A stretch of 64,000 nt of DNA from Gammaproteobacteria bacterium (GCA_029880545.1 JAOUOD010000001.1:310001-374000); one strand, 5' to 3'. Shown: positions 43,160-52,789, counted from the stretch's first letter. A program made the numbers and translations. Notes: generated from the letters alone by a model not told the origin.

Positions 43160-44872
43160 ATGAGCGACGACAAGAAAACCAATTTCATTCGCCAAATCAT
43201 CGACGCCGATCTTGCCGCTGGCAAAAACGAAGGCAAGGTAGCCACGCGTTTTCCGCCCGAGCCCAATGGTTACCTGCACATCGGTCATGCCAAATCCATT
43301 GTCCTGAATTTTGGCGTTGCCAGGGATTATGATGGCACTTGCAACCTGCGTTTTGACGACACCAATCCAGGAAAGGAGGACGTGGAGTTTGTCGAGTCCA
43401 TCAAGGCTGATGTCCACTGGCTCGGTTTTGACTGGAATGAACGACTGTATTTTGCCTCTGATTATTTCGAGCAGTTGCATGATTTTGCCGTGGAACTTAT
43501 CAGAAAAGGAAAGGCCTATGTTGACGACCTCGGTGCCGAGGAAATCCGCCAGTACCGTGGCACACTGACGGAGTCTGGCAAGGACAGTCCCTACCGCAAC
43601 CGCACGGCGGAGGAAAACCTGGATCTGTTTGCGCGCATGCGTGCCGGCGAATTTGCCGACGGCGAAAAGGTTCTGCGCGCGAAAATCGACATGAGCTCAG
43701 CCAACATTAATATGCGTGACCCGGTTATCTACCGGATTCGCCATGGCGTACATCATCACCAGACCGGCGCCGAATGGGTCATCTACCCGATGTACGATTT
43801 TACCCACTGCCTGTCAGATATGATTGAAGGCATCACTCACTCGTTGTGCACGCTGGAATTCGAGGATCATCGGCCACTGTACGACTGGGTGCTGGATGTG
43901 CTGGAGACCCCGTGTCATCCGCAGCAAATCGAGTTTTCGCGGCTGAACCTGGAATACACGGTCATGAGCAAACGCAGGCTTACCGAGTTGGTGGACGAAG
44001 GTTATGTAGAAGGCTGGGATGATCCGCGCATGCCGACCATCGCCGGTTTGCGCAGGCGCGGGTATACGCCGGCGTCGATTCGCGATTTCTGCGACCGCAT
44101 TGGTATTACCAAGTCTGACAACATTGTCGAAATGGCGGTGCTGGAGGACTGTGTGCGTAACGATCTCAATGAAAACGCACCGCGGCGTATGGCGGTGTTG
44201 CATCCCTTGAAGGTTGTAATCAGCAATTATCCCGAGGACAAAATCGAGAACCTGAAAGCGCCAAACCATCCCCAGCGCGAGGACCTCGGCGAGCGCACCA
44301 TTCCGTTTACCCGCGAAATCTATATCGATCGTGATGATTTCATGGAGCAGGCCCCCAACAAGAAATTCAAACGATTGGTAACAGGCGGAGAAGTGCGGCT
44401 GCGTAATGCTTATGTCATCCGTTGTGACGAGGTGGTTAAGGACGGCCAGGGTGAAATTATCGAGCTGCATTGCAGCTATGATCGGGATACCCTGGGTGCC
44501 AACCCCGAAAACCGGAAGATCAAGGGCGTAATCCACTGGGTGTCTTCAAGCCTGGGGGTGCCGGCCGAGATTCGTCTTTATGACCGGTTATTTGCCGTGG
44601 CCAATCCCGGCGCCAAGGGCGCTGACTATCGTCAACAGCTTAACCCGGATTCATTGCGCACCCTGACTCACTGTTTTGTCGAGCCAGCACTGGCTGACGC
44701 GGAACCGGGCGAGGGCTTCCAGTTTGAGCGTGAAGGCTATTTTTGTCTGGACCCGGTCCGGCAGGTGGGGCATGACTCGGGTTCCGATCGGGCACAAATG
44801 GCGGTTTTCAACCGAACCGTCACCTTGCGCGATACCTGGGCCAAGATCTCGGCCAAATCAGGGGACGAATAG
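43160..44872 (+). CDS. glnS: glutaminyl-tRNA synthetase
   Basis: 570 residues. Class-I motifs H-I-G-H (40-43, in [12 protein letters not shown]) and V-M-S-K-R (KMSKS equivalent) are present, with the GlnRS-specific F-D-D-T-N-P and D-W-V-L-D-V-L. It charges tRNA-Gln in the cytoplasm and is essential. Presence of GlnRS instead of GatCAB-only charging fits Gammaproteobacteria. The ATG at 43160 is preceded by an AT-rich leader. Confidence 0.97.
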   Translation: MSDDKKTNFIRQIIDADLAAGKNEGKVATRFPPEPNGYLHIGHAKSIVLNFGVARDYDGTCNLRFDDTNPGKEDVEFVESIKADVHWLGFDWNERLYFASDYFEQLHDFAVELIRKGKAYVDDLGAEEIRQYRGTLTESGKDSPYRNRTAEENLDLFARMRAGEFADGEKVLRAKIDMSSANINMRDPVIYRIRHGVHHHQTGAEWVIYPMYDFTHCLSDMIEGITHSLCTLEFEDHRPLYDWVLDVLETPCHPQQIEFSRLNLEYTVMSKRRLTELVDEGYVEGWDDPRMPTIAGLRRRGYTPASIRDFCDRIGITKSDNIVEMAVLEDCVRNDLNENAPRRMAVLHPLKVVISNYPEDKIENLKAPNHPQREDLGERTIPFTREIYIDRDDFMEQAPNKKFKRLVTGGEVRLRNAYVIRCDEVVKDGQGEIIELHCSYDRDTLGANPENRKIKGVIHWVSSSLGVPAEIRLYDRLFAVANPGAKGADYRQQLNPDSLRTLTHCFVEPALADAEPGEGFQFEREGYFCLDPVRQVGHDSGSDRAQMAVFNRTVTLRDTWAKISAKSGDE

Positions 44873-44965
44873 GATCGGTTCAATACCGCCAGGCGATATT
44901 GCGGCAGCGGCACGTCGGTTCATGCATCGCGGACCCGGACAGGTTTCCGATAATCTTTTTTCTGA

Positions 44966-45211
44966 TTATACCGAGACGTGACGATAGTTGGGGCGCAGCG
45001 CATCGGCCATGTCCAGCCGATCCGAGAAATACTGGGCAATTGCGCGGCCTTGTACCCGATCCAGGACCTGGTAGCGGTAATTCATGCCAAAATGCCCCGG
45101 TTTGCAAAACAAGGCCTGTACTTCGTCTATCTGGCTGGCAAGGCGGGTGTCGCACACCAGGTCGTATTGGTGTGACCCGGGGTCGTAGGCGTTGATGGTG
45201 ACCATTAACAT
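44966..45211 (-). CDS. small protein of unknown function
   Basis: 81 residues from the ATG at 45211; a TTG at 45247 would add 12 residues. Pattern: T-I-N-A-Y-D, L-V-C-D-T-R-L-A-S-Q-I-D-E-V-Q-A-L-F, G-M-N-Y-R-Y-Q-V-L-D-R-V-Q-G-R-A-I-A-Q-Y-F. No family recognised. Converges with glnS. Confidence 0.5.
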   Translation of the reverse strand: MLMVTINAYDPGSHQYDLVCDTRLASQIDEVQALFCKPGHFGMNYRYQVLDRVQGRAIAQYFSDRLDMADALRPNYRHVSV

Positions 45212-45239
45212 AGTTCTGTCCAAATCCGGTTTGACCAAA

Positions 45240-45304
45240 GTTTGCAATATTGTAAACAGAGGGGTTGAGACCTTTCTGAGTACATTTATAGTCTAATCTT
45301 AGAC
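45240..45304. promoter_or_regulatory. two inverted repeats in the divergent gap 45212-45518
   Basis: GTTTGCAATATTGTAAAC (45240-45257) is an imperfect 18-bp palindrome (16 of 18), and GTCTAA-tc-TTAGAC (45291-45304) is perfect. Both lie between divergent small genes and are candidate operators. Confidence 0.35.
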
Positions 45305-45518
45305 AATCTGCCGGCATTGTCGTCCAAAATGTCGACATCCTGTCTGTAATTTGTGTCCGGTCATCGACCATGACATGTCCCTGTCACGGGTTACAATCAG
45401 CTCTATCGACGGATAAAGAATTCCAGTGCCCGTCGCATGTTTTGAGCTGGTAGACTTCGCCGCCCTGACGTCCAGTAACCCTGCGGTCCCGAGACTGCGC
45501 TTTGACGGGAGTATGAAT

Positions 45519-45881
45519 ATGAGCAGCCAGAGTACAGAAACGAATCAGCAAGTACCGGCCGACAACGAGGTGCCGGCGTGCTCAACCGGTCGCAGCCTGG
45601 GCATAAAGTGCGCCGTGATTTCCTGGGTGGCACCGCTGCTGGCAGTGATCATGCTTTACATCGGGTTGCGCTTTCCGGTGCTGAGTGTATTCAATATTGT
45701 CGTTGTTGGTTTTGGTGTCATGGCAATGATCCGCTCGGTAAACCATATTCGCCGGTTTGGTGCCTGCGGCCTTGGCGGCCATATCGTCATTGGCGGTATT
45801 CTCAACGCCGCTATCCTGGTGCTGGTATTTATCTACGTATACACCTCGGGTGACCCCCTGGGTATTCGCGTGCCATCCTGA
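45519..45881 (+). CDS. small two-to-three-span membrane protein
   Basis: 120 residues from the ATG at 45519; gggag lies 8 nt upstream, and the ATG at 45513 would be too close to it. The first ~30 residues are polar. Three hydrophobic segments follow (I-S-W-V-A-P-L-L-A-V-I-M-L-Y, F-N-I-V-V-V-G-F-G-V-M-A-M-I, I-V-I-G-G-I-L-N-A-A-I-L-V-L-V-F-I-Y). No family recognised. It ends at the bidirectional terminator at 45905-45930. Confidence 0.65.
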   Translation: MSSQSTETNQQVPADNEVPACSTGRSLGIKCAVISWVAPLLAVIMLYIGLRFPVLSVFNIVVVGFGVMAMIRSVNHIRRFGACGLGGHIVIGGILNAAILVLVFIYVYTSGDPLGIRVPS

Positions 45882-45904
45882 CCGGTCCCGGGATCTGTAT
45901 TGAT

Positions 45905-45930
45905 AAAAAATGGCGCCCGTGGCGCCTTGT
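45905..45930. terminator. bidirectional rho-independent terminator
   Basis: GGCGCC-cgt-GGCGCC (45912-45926) is flanked by aaaaaa on the left and ttgttt on the right, so it has a T-run in both directions. It separates the convergent membrane-protein and histidine-kinase genes. Confidence 0.75.
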
Positions 45931-47580
45931 TTATGCGACTGGCAACGTAAAACTGAAGGTACTGCCTCGCCCCGGCGCGCTTTTGACTTCGATGGCGCCA
46001 TCCATCAGTTCGAGCAGCCTCCGGGTAATGGATAGTCCGATTCCGTAACCGTCAACGCCGGAGTTCTCGGCACCGGCACGTTCGAATGGCTGGAACAGTT
46101 TTTCAAGTTGTTCTGGCTCCAGTCCGATACCGGTATCAATTACCGATACCTTTACCCGGCCGTCAGCAACCGATTCACATGTCAGTGTTACGGTTCCGCT
46201 GTTCCTGTTGTACTTGATTGCATTGGATATGAGATTGAGCAATACCTGTTTCAGACGAAACGGATCAGCCAGGCAGTTGATGCGGGAATCCGTAATGCGA
46301 TTGTCGATTACCACGCTGTTTCTTGCGGCAAGGTTATCGTGAAGCATGATGCAGTTATTGACCAGCGTGATAAGTGACACAGTTTCCCTGTTGATCGTGA
46401 TCTGGCCAGAATCAATTTGTGAAAGCTCCAGCACCTCGTTTACCAGCTGCAGAAGGTGTTCACCGGCCTGCAGAATTTCTTGAATCGACGACTGATGGTT
46501 ATCGCCCATCATTTCGTCCATTTCCAGAAGCTGTGCGTAGCCAAGTACGGCATTGAGAGGTGTGCGTAACTCGTGACTCATGCGTGACAGGAATTCGGTT
46601 TTGGCGTTGTTGGCCTGTTCGAGCTGATTCTGCGCCTGGTTCAGTTTTTCAATAAACTGAATGCGCTCAATAACCGGGGCAAGGTGCGCCGCCATTTTTT
46701 GCATGATTCTCAACTGGCGTTCATCCGGTGGTCGCACCCCTTCGTTGCCGATGGTGCCCGTGCACAGCGTTCCGAAGTTCTTTCCCGCCAGGCGGATTGG
46801 AATATTGATTACAGTCCAGATATCCAGCGCCTTGACGATTGCCTTGTCCGTCCGCGGGTCTTCGTACATGTTGTCCACCACCAGTGGTACATCACTGTTG
46901 ATAACGTCAACCATGAACGGATCACCGGATATTTGCAGAGTCGGGTAGCTGCTGGAAATATTGTCGGCAATCGTGCCACTGGCACTAATCAGCTTGACAT
47001 AGTCATCCTCCTCGTTGGCGAGGATATACATAAGCGCATAGGAGTAGCCGACCTGTTTCTGCATGGCGTCTGATGTCGCCGCCAGTGCATCGTCGTAGCT
47101 TGTCACATTCTGCAGCCGCCTCGACCATTCAAGCAGGAAGCGATTTTCTTCCTCCAGTGCCTGCAATTGCTGTTCCGCTTCCATGGTTTTGCTGATATCC
47201 CAGCAGTAGCCGAGATAGCCAATAAACTCGCCGTCACTGTTGTATCGGGGAATGCCGGTATCCAGGATCCAGCCGTAACTGCCATCAGCACGACGTAACC
47301 TGAATTCCATCTGGAATTTCGCGCGCGCAGCAAATGCAGCGTTGCAAGCTTCAATGGCGCTGGTGAGATCGTCAGGATGAACGCATGTCGCCCAGGCGGT
47401 ACCCAGTTGCTGTTCCATCGGCAGCCCGGTGTAGTCGAGCCATGCATTGTTAAACCAGATTCCGTCATTATTGGTATCGGAAATCCAGATCATTGCAGGC
47501 GCCGCGCAAGCCATATTGCGGAAGTCTTCGTCAGACAACTGTTTGCAAAATTCGCTGGCAAGTGAAGAAGAGGTAGTCAA
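45931..47580 (-). CDS. cytoplasmic histidine kinase: PAS, GAF, HisKA, HATPase
   Basis: About 549 residues. The start is uncertain: the longer frame begins in the rhlE terminator hairpin, and the first usable in-frame codon after it is a TTG at 47580 without a clear ribosome site. PAS domain: F-R-N-M-A-C-A-A-P-A-M-I-W-I-S-D to Y-C-W-D-I-S-K-T. A GAF-like domain follows, then HisKA (S-H-E-L-R-T-P-L-N) and HATPase (N-L-I-S-N-A-I-K-Y, D-T-G-I-G-L, G-Y-G-I-G-L-S-I). No membrane span or receiver. No response regulator gene adjoins it. PAS and GAF suggest a soluble ligand or redox input. Confidence 0.85.
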   Translation of the reverse strand: MTTSSSLASEFCKQLSDEDFRNMACAAPAMIWISDTNNDGIWFNNAWLDYTGLPMEQQLGTAWATCVHPDDLTSAIEACNAAFAARAKFQMEFRLRRADGSYGWILDTGIPRYNSDGEFIGYLGYCWDISKTMEAEQQLQALEEENRFLLEWSRRLQNVTSYDDALAATSDAMQKQVGYSYALMYILANEEDDYVKLISASGTIADNISSSYPTLQISGDPFMVDVINSDVPLVVDNMYEDPRTDKAIVKALDIWTVINIPIRLAGKNFGTLCTGTIGNEGVRPPDERQLRIMQKMAAHLAPVIERIQFIEKLNQAQNQLEQANNAKTEFLSRMSHELRTPLNAVLGYAQLLEMDEMMGDNHQSSIQEILQAGEHLLQLVNEVLELSQIDSGQITINRETVSLITLVNNCIMLHDNLAARNSVVIDNRITDSRINCLADPFRLKQVLLNLISNAIKYNRNSGTVTLTCESVADGRVKVSVIDTGIGLEPEQLEKLFQPFERAGAENSGVDGYGIGLSITRRLLELMDGAIEVKSAPGRGSTFSFTLPVA

Positions 47581-47704
47581 GGTAATTATGGCTATGAATA
47601 TTGTTGGACGAAATTCCCGTTTAGATAATAGGCAATAGTGCCCCGTATGTAACGCGCCCCATGTTAAACAATTGTTATCAACTGTTAAATAATCAGTATT
47701 CCCA

Positions 47705-47753
47705 CAAATAAAACGCCGTAACACACCGTCGTGATCAGACGGGTGTTACGGCG
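47705..47753 (-). terminator. rho-independent terminator of rhlE
   Basis: An 11-bp stem (cgccgtaacac / gtgttacggcg), extended after a one-base bulge by ccgtc/gacgg, with a 7-nt loop. On the minus strand it is followed by ttttatttg, 33 nt after the rhlE stop. It covers the GTG at 47724 that would otherwise start the kinase frame. Confidence 0.85.
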
Positions 47754-47785
47754 TGAGCCAGTCAGTATTTCAGTGTCAGTAGTGG

Positions 47786-49114
47786 CTAGGCTGCCGAGCG
47801 GTTTTGCTGACCTGAAAACGTGCGACGTTTTTTGTTTCCAGTGGCGGCCTTGCCATCACCGCGCCTCGGTCGATAGCTGGAGCCTGTAGATTCCTGTTTG
47901 TCCCGGTACTGCGCTTTTTTCTTGAAGCCACCGGTATTGCGACGACGTTTCGCGGGGTCGGCGGCTTCGCGAACCGGCGCATGTTTGGGTTCAAATCCTT
48001 CCAGGGTGTCCGTCTGAATACGGGACTTGATCAGTTTTTCGATTTCCCTGAGACGAGAGAACTCGTGATTGCCAATCAGGGAAATCGCCGTTCCCTTCTT
48101 GCCGGCACGGCCGGTACGGCCAATGCGGTGGACATAGTTCTCAATATCATCCGGCAGTTCGTAGTTGACTACGTGCGAAAGCTGGTTGATATCGATACCG
48201 CGGGCGGCGACATCGGTCGCCACCAGGGTTCTGACCTTGTTCTTTTTGAACATGGCCAGTGCCCGGTTACGTTGACCCTGGCTCTTGTCACCATGAATGG
48301 CCGCGGCACGAATGCCCTTGCCGTCCAGTTGCTTGGCCAGTCGATCGGCGCCTCGCTTGGTGCGAGTAAATACCAGAACCTGTTCCAGGTCGTGCTGGTC
48401 GAACAGGTGTGCCAGCAAGTCGGTCTTGCGATCGTTGTCGACCTTGTAGGCGGTCTGGGTAATATTTTTTGCCGTGGCGTTGGGCTTGGCTACCGAGACT
48501 TCTTCCGGGTTGGACAAGTAACTGCCAGCCAGCCCGCGAATGGTGCTTGAGAAGGTGGCGGAAAAAAGCAGCGTCTGGCGTTTCTTGGGAATGGCGCGGA
48601 ATATCCGCTCCATGGCCGGAGCAAAACCCATATCCAGCATGCGATCGGCTTCATCAAGAACGATAAATTCCACCGCTGACAGGTCAATGGAGCCGCGCTC
48701 AAGGTGATCGATAAGTCGTCCAGGTGTCGCCACCAGGATATCCACGCCACGGCGAAGTGCCTTGAACTGTGCTGTCATACTGACACCACCGTAAATCGGC
48801 GTTGATTGGATGGACAGGCCTCTGCCGTATTTGACAACGCTGTCGTTGACCTGGCCGGCCAGTTCCCGGGTTGGCGTCAGCACCAGGGCGCGTACCCTGG
48901 GCTTGCCCCTGGATTCGGTAGCAGACAGCAGGTCAAGCATCGGCAGGGTAAAGGCAGCGGTTTTGCCGGTACCGGTTTCGGCGCTGGCCATGACGTCTTT
49001 GCCTTTGAGGATAACCGGAATTGCTGCTGCCTGGATGGGTGACGCAGTGGTATAGCCGGCCTTGTGAATGGTCTGGAGAAGCTCGGCGCGAAGGCCAAGT
49101 GAATCAAATGACAT
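47786..49114 (-). CDS. rhlE: DEAD-box RNA helicase, RhlE type
   Basis: 442 residues. Helicase motifs in order: A-S-P-I-Q (Q motif), A-E-T-G-T-G-K-T (I), P-T-R-E-L (Ia), T-P-G-R (Ib), D-E-A-D (II), S-A-T (III), A-R-G-I-D (V) and H-R-I-G-R-T-G-R (VI). The first residues and the basic Arg/Lys-rich tail after ~370 are RhlE-like. RhlE remodels RNA in ribosome maturation and RNA decay, and helps growth in the cold. Its leader carries large hairpins, and a cold-shock gene lies divergently upstream. Confidence 0.93.
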   Translation of the reverse strand: MSFDSLGLRAELLQTIHKAGYTTASPIQAAAIPVILKGKDVMASAETGTGKTAAFTLPMLDLLSATESRGKPRVRALVLTPTRELAGQVNDSVVKYGRGLSIQSTPIYGGVSMTAQFKALRRGVDILVATPGRLIDHLERGSIDLSAVEFIVLDEADRMLDMGFAPAMERIFRAIPKKRQTLLFSATFSSTIRGLAGSYLSNPEEVSVAKPNATAKNITQTAYKVDNDRKTDLLAHLFDQHDLEQVLVFTRTKRGADRLAKQLDGKGIRAAAIHGDKSQGQRNRALAMFKKNKVRTLVATDVAARGIDINQLSHVVNYELPDDIENYVHRIGRTGRAGKKGTAISLIGNHEFSRLREIEKLIKSRIQTDTLEGFEPKHAPVREAADPAKRRRNTGGFKKKAQYRDKQESTGSSYRPRRGDGKAATGNKKRRTFSGQQNRSAA

Positions 49115-49124
49115 AAGTACTCCT

Positions 49125-49197
49125 GATCACGTGACGTGATCGGTTGTTGCGCTGGCATTGGCCAGGGCAACCGGTTTTACGACGCAGCTGCGTCGTA
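49125..49197 (-). promoter_or_regulatory. palindrome-rich leader of rhlE
   Basis: Three inverted repeats within 73 nt upstream of the rhlE start: GATCACGT-g-ACGTGATC (49125-49141), a compound hairpin with CTGGC-attg-GCCAG at its tip (49141-49174), and a perfect 20-bp palindrome TACGACGCAG/CTGCGTCGTA (49178-49197). They could be operators or, more likely for an RNA helicase, structured 5' leader RNA. Confidence 0.55.
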
Positions 49198-49598
49198 TTT
49201 GGACAATGCGGTGATGATCCCGGAAAGCTAGATGGACACATGAACCGCGCAGGGTTTGAAGCTACCCGCGACGGAGAGATTGGGGCTGAACTAGCAAAGT
49301 CGATCGTGTTGATCAGACCTGCATCAGTACCTGAAGTTCCACGAGGTAATTGGCGCTGTCGGTCGGTGTAGACCGGGCGCCTGACTGCAAACGCGCGCGG
49401 AGCCTAACACAGGGCGGCGTGAATCCCCAGTGCTTATTGTGTGTATGATGAAAAAAAGTTGGCCTTTTTAAAAATGGGGGTGTAGAGTGATGTTTGCTGC
49501 AGAGTCGCAGCGGCGTTTTGGTTTACCTTTTTTTGGCCCACCGAATCCACCGTTCTATCCTGCAGTGACAATTCTGTTTAATTATAAAGGTAAAGATC
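49198..49598 (+). other. upstream region of the csp gene, no gene
   Basis: About 400 nt between the rhlE leader and the csp start. Short frames only. It should contain the csp promoter and a long 5' leader. AT-rich runs near 49440-49475 (gatgaaaaaaagttggcc) could hold a -10 or an UP element. No known riboswitch recognised. Confidence 0.4.
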
Positions 49599-49802
49599 AT
49601 GTCTACAGGTACAGTAAAGTGGTTCAATGAAGCCAAAGGTTTCGGCTTTATAGCCCAGGATGATGGTGGAGCAGACGTATTCGTTCATTTCAGCGCTATT
49701 CAGGGCGACGGCTTCAAGACCTTGTCTGAAGGGCAAAAGGTATCCTTCGATATTAATGAAGGACCTAAAGGCCCACAGGCGGCCAACGTCGTTCCTCAGT
49801 AA
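49599..49802 (+). CDS. CspA-family cold-shock / RNA-binding protein
   Basis: 67 residues, the usual Csp size. RNP-1 K-G-F-G-F-I and RNP-2 V-F-V-H-F lie in a single OB-fold that begins [11 protein letters not shown]. Csp proteins bind single-stranded RNA/DNA and relax RNA structure; not all are cold-induced. The gene stands alone with its own terminator 40 nt downstream. Confidence 0.97.
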   Translation: MSTGTVKWFNEAKGFGFIAQDDGGADVFVHFSAIQGDGFKTLSEGQKVSFDINEGPKGPQAANVVPQ

Positions 49803-49839
49803 GCTGGTTCCGGGGTATCGATCTCCAGGAATGATTTTC

Positions 49840-49870
49840 AAAGCCCTGCCTCCCGGCAGGGCTTTGTTTT
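49840..49870 (+). terminator. rho-independent terminator of csp
   Basis: An 11-bp stem (aaagccctgcc with ggcagggcttt) and loop tccc, followed by gtttta. Typical of strongly expressed small genes. Confidence 0.88.
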
Positions 49871-50649
49871 AGCTTCTACTCTTAAAGGCTGGGTTCCGTT
49901 GGGGTCCAGACCGTCGGTAGTCATTGCCATTTCTCATGGAATCTGAGCGATCTATGGCTGGTTGATAAAGATCCCAGTCGGGCAGGATTGTTTTTCCGGT
50001 CGGCACGTTGTCCGGGAACGCTTTTATTATTGGACGATTGTCAGAGAATACAATGTTATATCTGTCGCCTTGGTATTCTCTATTTCCCTGAATTGAACTT
50101 CCGGTCCTGACCCGGTTGTTTATCCGTGGGGAATGTCGGTGACTCGAAATATTGCATATCTGGTACAGGTTTCAATTTGCCAATCCAGGCCAGGTGATTC
50201 CACCGGGTTTCCAAAGCCGGCCAATCATGACGGCCACTGCCCGGATTTCTTTGTGCCTGGGGAGCAAGTCGCTGCGCAGCGTAAAAGCAGCCACCGGAAC
50301 CCGCTCTGGCGGTTTTGGACAGTTTTCCTTGATCTACCCGTGGTCAATGCAGGAATCCGGGGTAAATCGACATGCGTATCAGTGACGTGGCAACGAGTCC
50401 CCCGGCAGCCATGTGATCGGCGAGTGCATACCAGTTGCCGCCGCTATGGCTGTTTTCGACCAAAGCTTGTCGGGAGTTCCAGTGCCCGGGCGCATACATA
50501 TCAGTGTCCTGGTGCCTTAAAACCATCCTAAAAAGCGGGTAGAGGTATGATTTGGGTGCAGACAGGTCACGAAAAAGTCAGTATATTGATTCTCAGTTAC
50601 ACAGTCCCGGCAACAAAATTAGACGCCAGTCAAACAGGAGGAGCGGGTT
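49871..50649. other. 779-nt stretch without a convincing gene
   Basis: Several short frames (longest 132 codons, 50133-50531, +) have no ribosome site, and their products are rich in Cys/Arg/Ser as expected of chance frames. No hairpin terminator, RNA gene or repeat stands out. It may hold a decayed gene, a small RNA, or only leader sequence for the thioredoxin gene. Confidence 0.5.
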
Positions 50650-51066
50650 GTGGAGAATATGGCGCTGATATTCGGCACGGCGTTGGTCATTTATCTGTTA
50701 TGGCCAAAGATTCAGTCGTGTTTTTTGTTCCAGAAGCAGCGAGACCTTCCCATTCGTGGTCTTGAGGAAGTTGTCGGTCGGGACAAGGTCGATTCGACCA
50801 TGCTGCTGTATTTTTACAGTCCCAACTGTGGGCCTTGTCGGAAAATGAGCCCCCGTATTGACAAGTTGTGTGCCGATGGTCTGCACATCCAGAAAATTAA
50901 TGTGCTTGAGCATCGCGAATTTGCGGTCAAGGCCGGTGTCGTTGGCCTGCCTTCGGTTATGCTCGTGCAGCAGGGATTATTGAAACGCAAGATCCTGGGT
51001 TCGGCCTCGGAGCGTAGACTGCGTCACCTGCTTTCCAGTTCAGAAGATGTAACCCAGGCAGCCTGA
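50650..51066 (+). CDS. membrane-anchored thioredoxin-fold protein
   Basis: 138 residues. The GTG at 50650 has aggagg 8 nt upstream; an ATG nine bases later is an alternative. A short N-terminal membrane helix (A-L-I-F-G-T-A-L-V-I-Y-L-L-W) precedes a thioredoxin fold with C-G-P-C (60-63) and the cis-Pro in L-P-S-V. It is an anchored redox protein, perhaps with its catalytic domain facing the periplasm. Bactofilin follows 53 nt later. Confidence 0.85.
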   Translation: MENMALIFGTALVIYLLWPKIQSCFLFQKQRDLPIRGLEEVVGRDKVDSTMLLYFYSPNCGPCRKMSPRIDKLCADGLHIQKINVLEHREFAVKAGVVGLPSVMLVQQGLLKRKILGSASERRLRHLLSSSEDVTQAA

Positions 51067-51118
51067 TACCCGGATTGCCTGCCAGGCTTATCCCTTAAAA
51101 TTAACCAGTGAGCACCTT

Positions 51119-51532
51119 ATGTTTGGTGGTGAGCAAAAACGCCGCTCCATGGATGATGTTGTCGCCTACTCGACACGCATTGGTCCGGATGCCCAATTCC
51201 AGGGAGAGTTTTCCGGTGCCGGTGACTATGCTGTTGCCGGTCATGTAAATGGCCAATGTCATATTGACGGTGTGTTGTATATTGAGCCCACGGGTAGTTG
51301 GCAGGGTGATATTCAGGCCGGTACCGTAGTTATCGCCGGAACGGTTAACGGCAATGTTCATGCAATTGAAAAACTTGTGCTGGAAAAGGGCGCCATTGTT
51401 AAGGCCAAGCTTACCGCCAAGGCCATTGCTATTAGTGAGGGCGCGTGCTACCAGGGCAAGATTTCCATGACTGGAACAAGTAATATTACTCGATTTTCGG
51501 AGAAACGATCATCAGGTCATAAAGAAGATTGA
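51119..51532 (+). CDS. bactofilin (polymer-forming cytoskeletal protein)
   Basis: 137 residues: a central right-handed beta-helix of short repeats (I-G-P-D-A-Q-F-Q-G-E-F-S-G, V-A-G-H-V-N-G-Q, I-A-G-T-V-N-G-N-V-H-A) with disordered ends is the bactofilin (DUF583) pattern. Bactofilins form non-polar filaments that shape cells or position enzymes. There is no peptidase partner next to it. Confidence 0.92.
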   Translation: MFGGEQKRRSMDDVVAYSTRIGPDAQFQGEFSGAGDYAVAGHVNGQCHIDGVLYIEPTGSWQGDIQAGTVVIAGTVNGNVHAIEKLVLEKGAIVKAKLTAKAIAISEGACYQGKISMTGTSNITRFSEKRSSGHKED

Positions 51533-51621
51533 TTGTGTCAATCAAGCAGCAGACGTGGGTTTGTTTCGCTGGCCGGAAACCTTACACTGTAGAGTCACCC
51601 AGATAACCCAGGCACACTTCA

Positions 51622-52713
51622 TTGGACCCATTGCAGCTTGATGATATTCGTGAGCGCAACAACACCCGACTCCTGCCATTGCGTGAGCAGATTCGCGCCG
51701 GCCAGCACTGTGATCTGTTAATACCCTACGCCAAGGCTTACCTTGGGCTCTTCCTGAATCTTGATAACAGGCTGCCGCCAGATGAACGTCTTGCCAGCTT
51801 TGTTGACCAGGGTCTGCTGCCGGATATCTACCAAGGGTTTGAGGCATCCGTTGATGCAGCCTCGTTCCCGACGCCGGAGCAGTTCTCTTCACCGGGGCAG
51901 CCCGGCCAACTAGAACGTTGCTGGGTGTTGTTGGCCTGTTTCAGGCGCGGCATTGACCATCTGGGCGATGCGTTTTTTGATAGGGTTTCATCATCTGTAC
52001 GCCAGAGTGCTTTTTGTTTTGTTATGACGCTCGAGCAGGGTGAGCGACCGGACTGGCCGGAGCGGTACCTGGTCAGGTATCAGCAAGAGGCCGAGCAGGC
52101 GCTGATGGCATCCTGGAAGGGCAGTCGAGCGGCCACGGCGGATGTTTTGCCGGGCATGGATTGGTATTTTGGCCAACCGGTGACCCCCAGCACCGAGCTC
52201 ATATACTGGATTATGGCTAACTGGCGCCACCTGAGTTATGGCAACTGTTACGCATTGCTATACACGGCGTGCCGCTTTGGTGAGCCTGACCGGCTGGCGG
52301 AGTTGGCAGATGCCGCGTTGCAGGAAGACTTCCCGGTTCGTACCCGCATGCTATGGTGCGGAGTGGCCTTGGTGTCTGACCCGAGGCGTCATGCTCAGGC
52401 GCTGCAGGGCCTGTGCGGGTTTAACAAGGAAAAAATTGTTCCCTTGCTGGATTTCTGTGTATCCGTGCTGGAATTTATACCGGAGCCGGAACGGCGGGCG
52501 CGAATCAGTGCCGCGTTAATTCGTATTGCCGGCCCCAAGTTTCCGCCTTTCGATGACAGTGACCCCATTGTCGCCAAGCTGGCTTTGTTGTTGAGTGTCT
52601 TGGCGGACGGTCCGGTCACCGTAAAGCGGGAACTGATTGAGACCCTGGACAAGGTCAGGGTGCTGCGCGCCTATCGGCCAGCGTTGAGAAAAATCAACAT
52701 TCCGGAAAAATGA
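51622..52713 (+). CDS. cytoplasmic protein of unknown function
   Basis: 363 residues, mostly helical, with no signal peptide. The TTG at 51622 has only a weak agg upstream, so the start is tentative. Repeated tryptophan, leucine and arginine patterns (W-R-H-L-S-Y-G-N-C-Y-A-L-L-Y, P-L-L-D-F-C-V-S-V-L-E-F-I) suggest an all-alpha repeat fold. No family recognised. It is followed 76 nt later by DUF411. Confidence 0.7.
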   Translation: MDPLQLDDIRERNNTRLLPLREQIRAGQHCDLLIPYAKAYLGLFLNLDNRLPPDERLASFVDQGLLPDIYQGFEASVDAASFPTPEQFSSPGQPGQLERCWVLLACFRRGIDHLGDAFFDRVSSSVRQSAFCFVMTLEQGERPDWPERYLVRYQQEAEQALMASWKGSRAATADVLPGMDWYFGQPVTPSTELIYWIMANWRHLSYGNCYALLYTACRFGEPDRLAELADAALQEDFPVRTRMLWCGVALVSDPRRHAQALQGLCGFNKEKIVPLLDFCVSVLEFIPEPERRARISAALIRIAGPKFPPFDDSDPIVAKLALLLSVLADGPVTVKRELIETLDKVRVLRAYRPALRKINIPEK

Positions 52714-52789
52714 CCCCTTGATGACGTTTTTGCCCGAATCGACCGTTAACAGGATCGAATGGCAAAATTGTCGGGATTTGGAGAGCAAG

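Noticed and set aside
44880-45371. 163-codon minus frame near the end of glnS
   Set aside because: Overlaps the better-looking 81-residue gene in another frame and includes the unlikely run of the intergenic region; treated as a shadow.
50133-50531. 132-codon frame in the gap after csp
   Set aside because: No ribosome site, no recognisable fold, Cys/Arg/Ser-rich as in chance frames.
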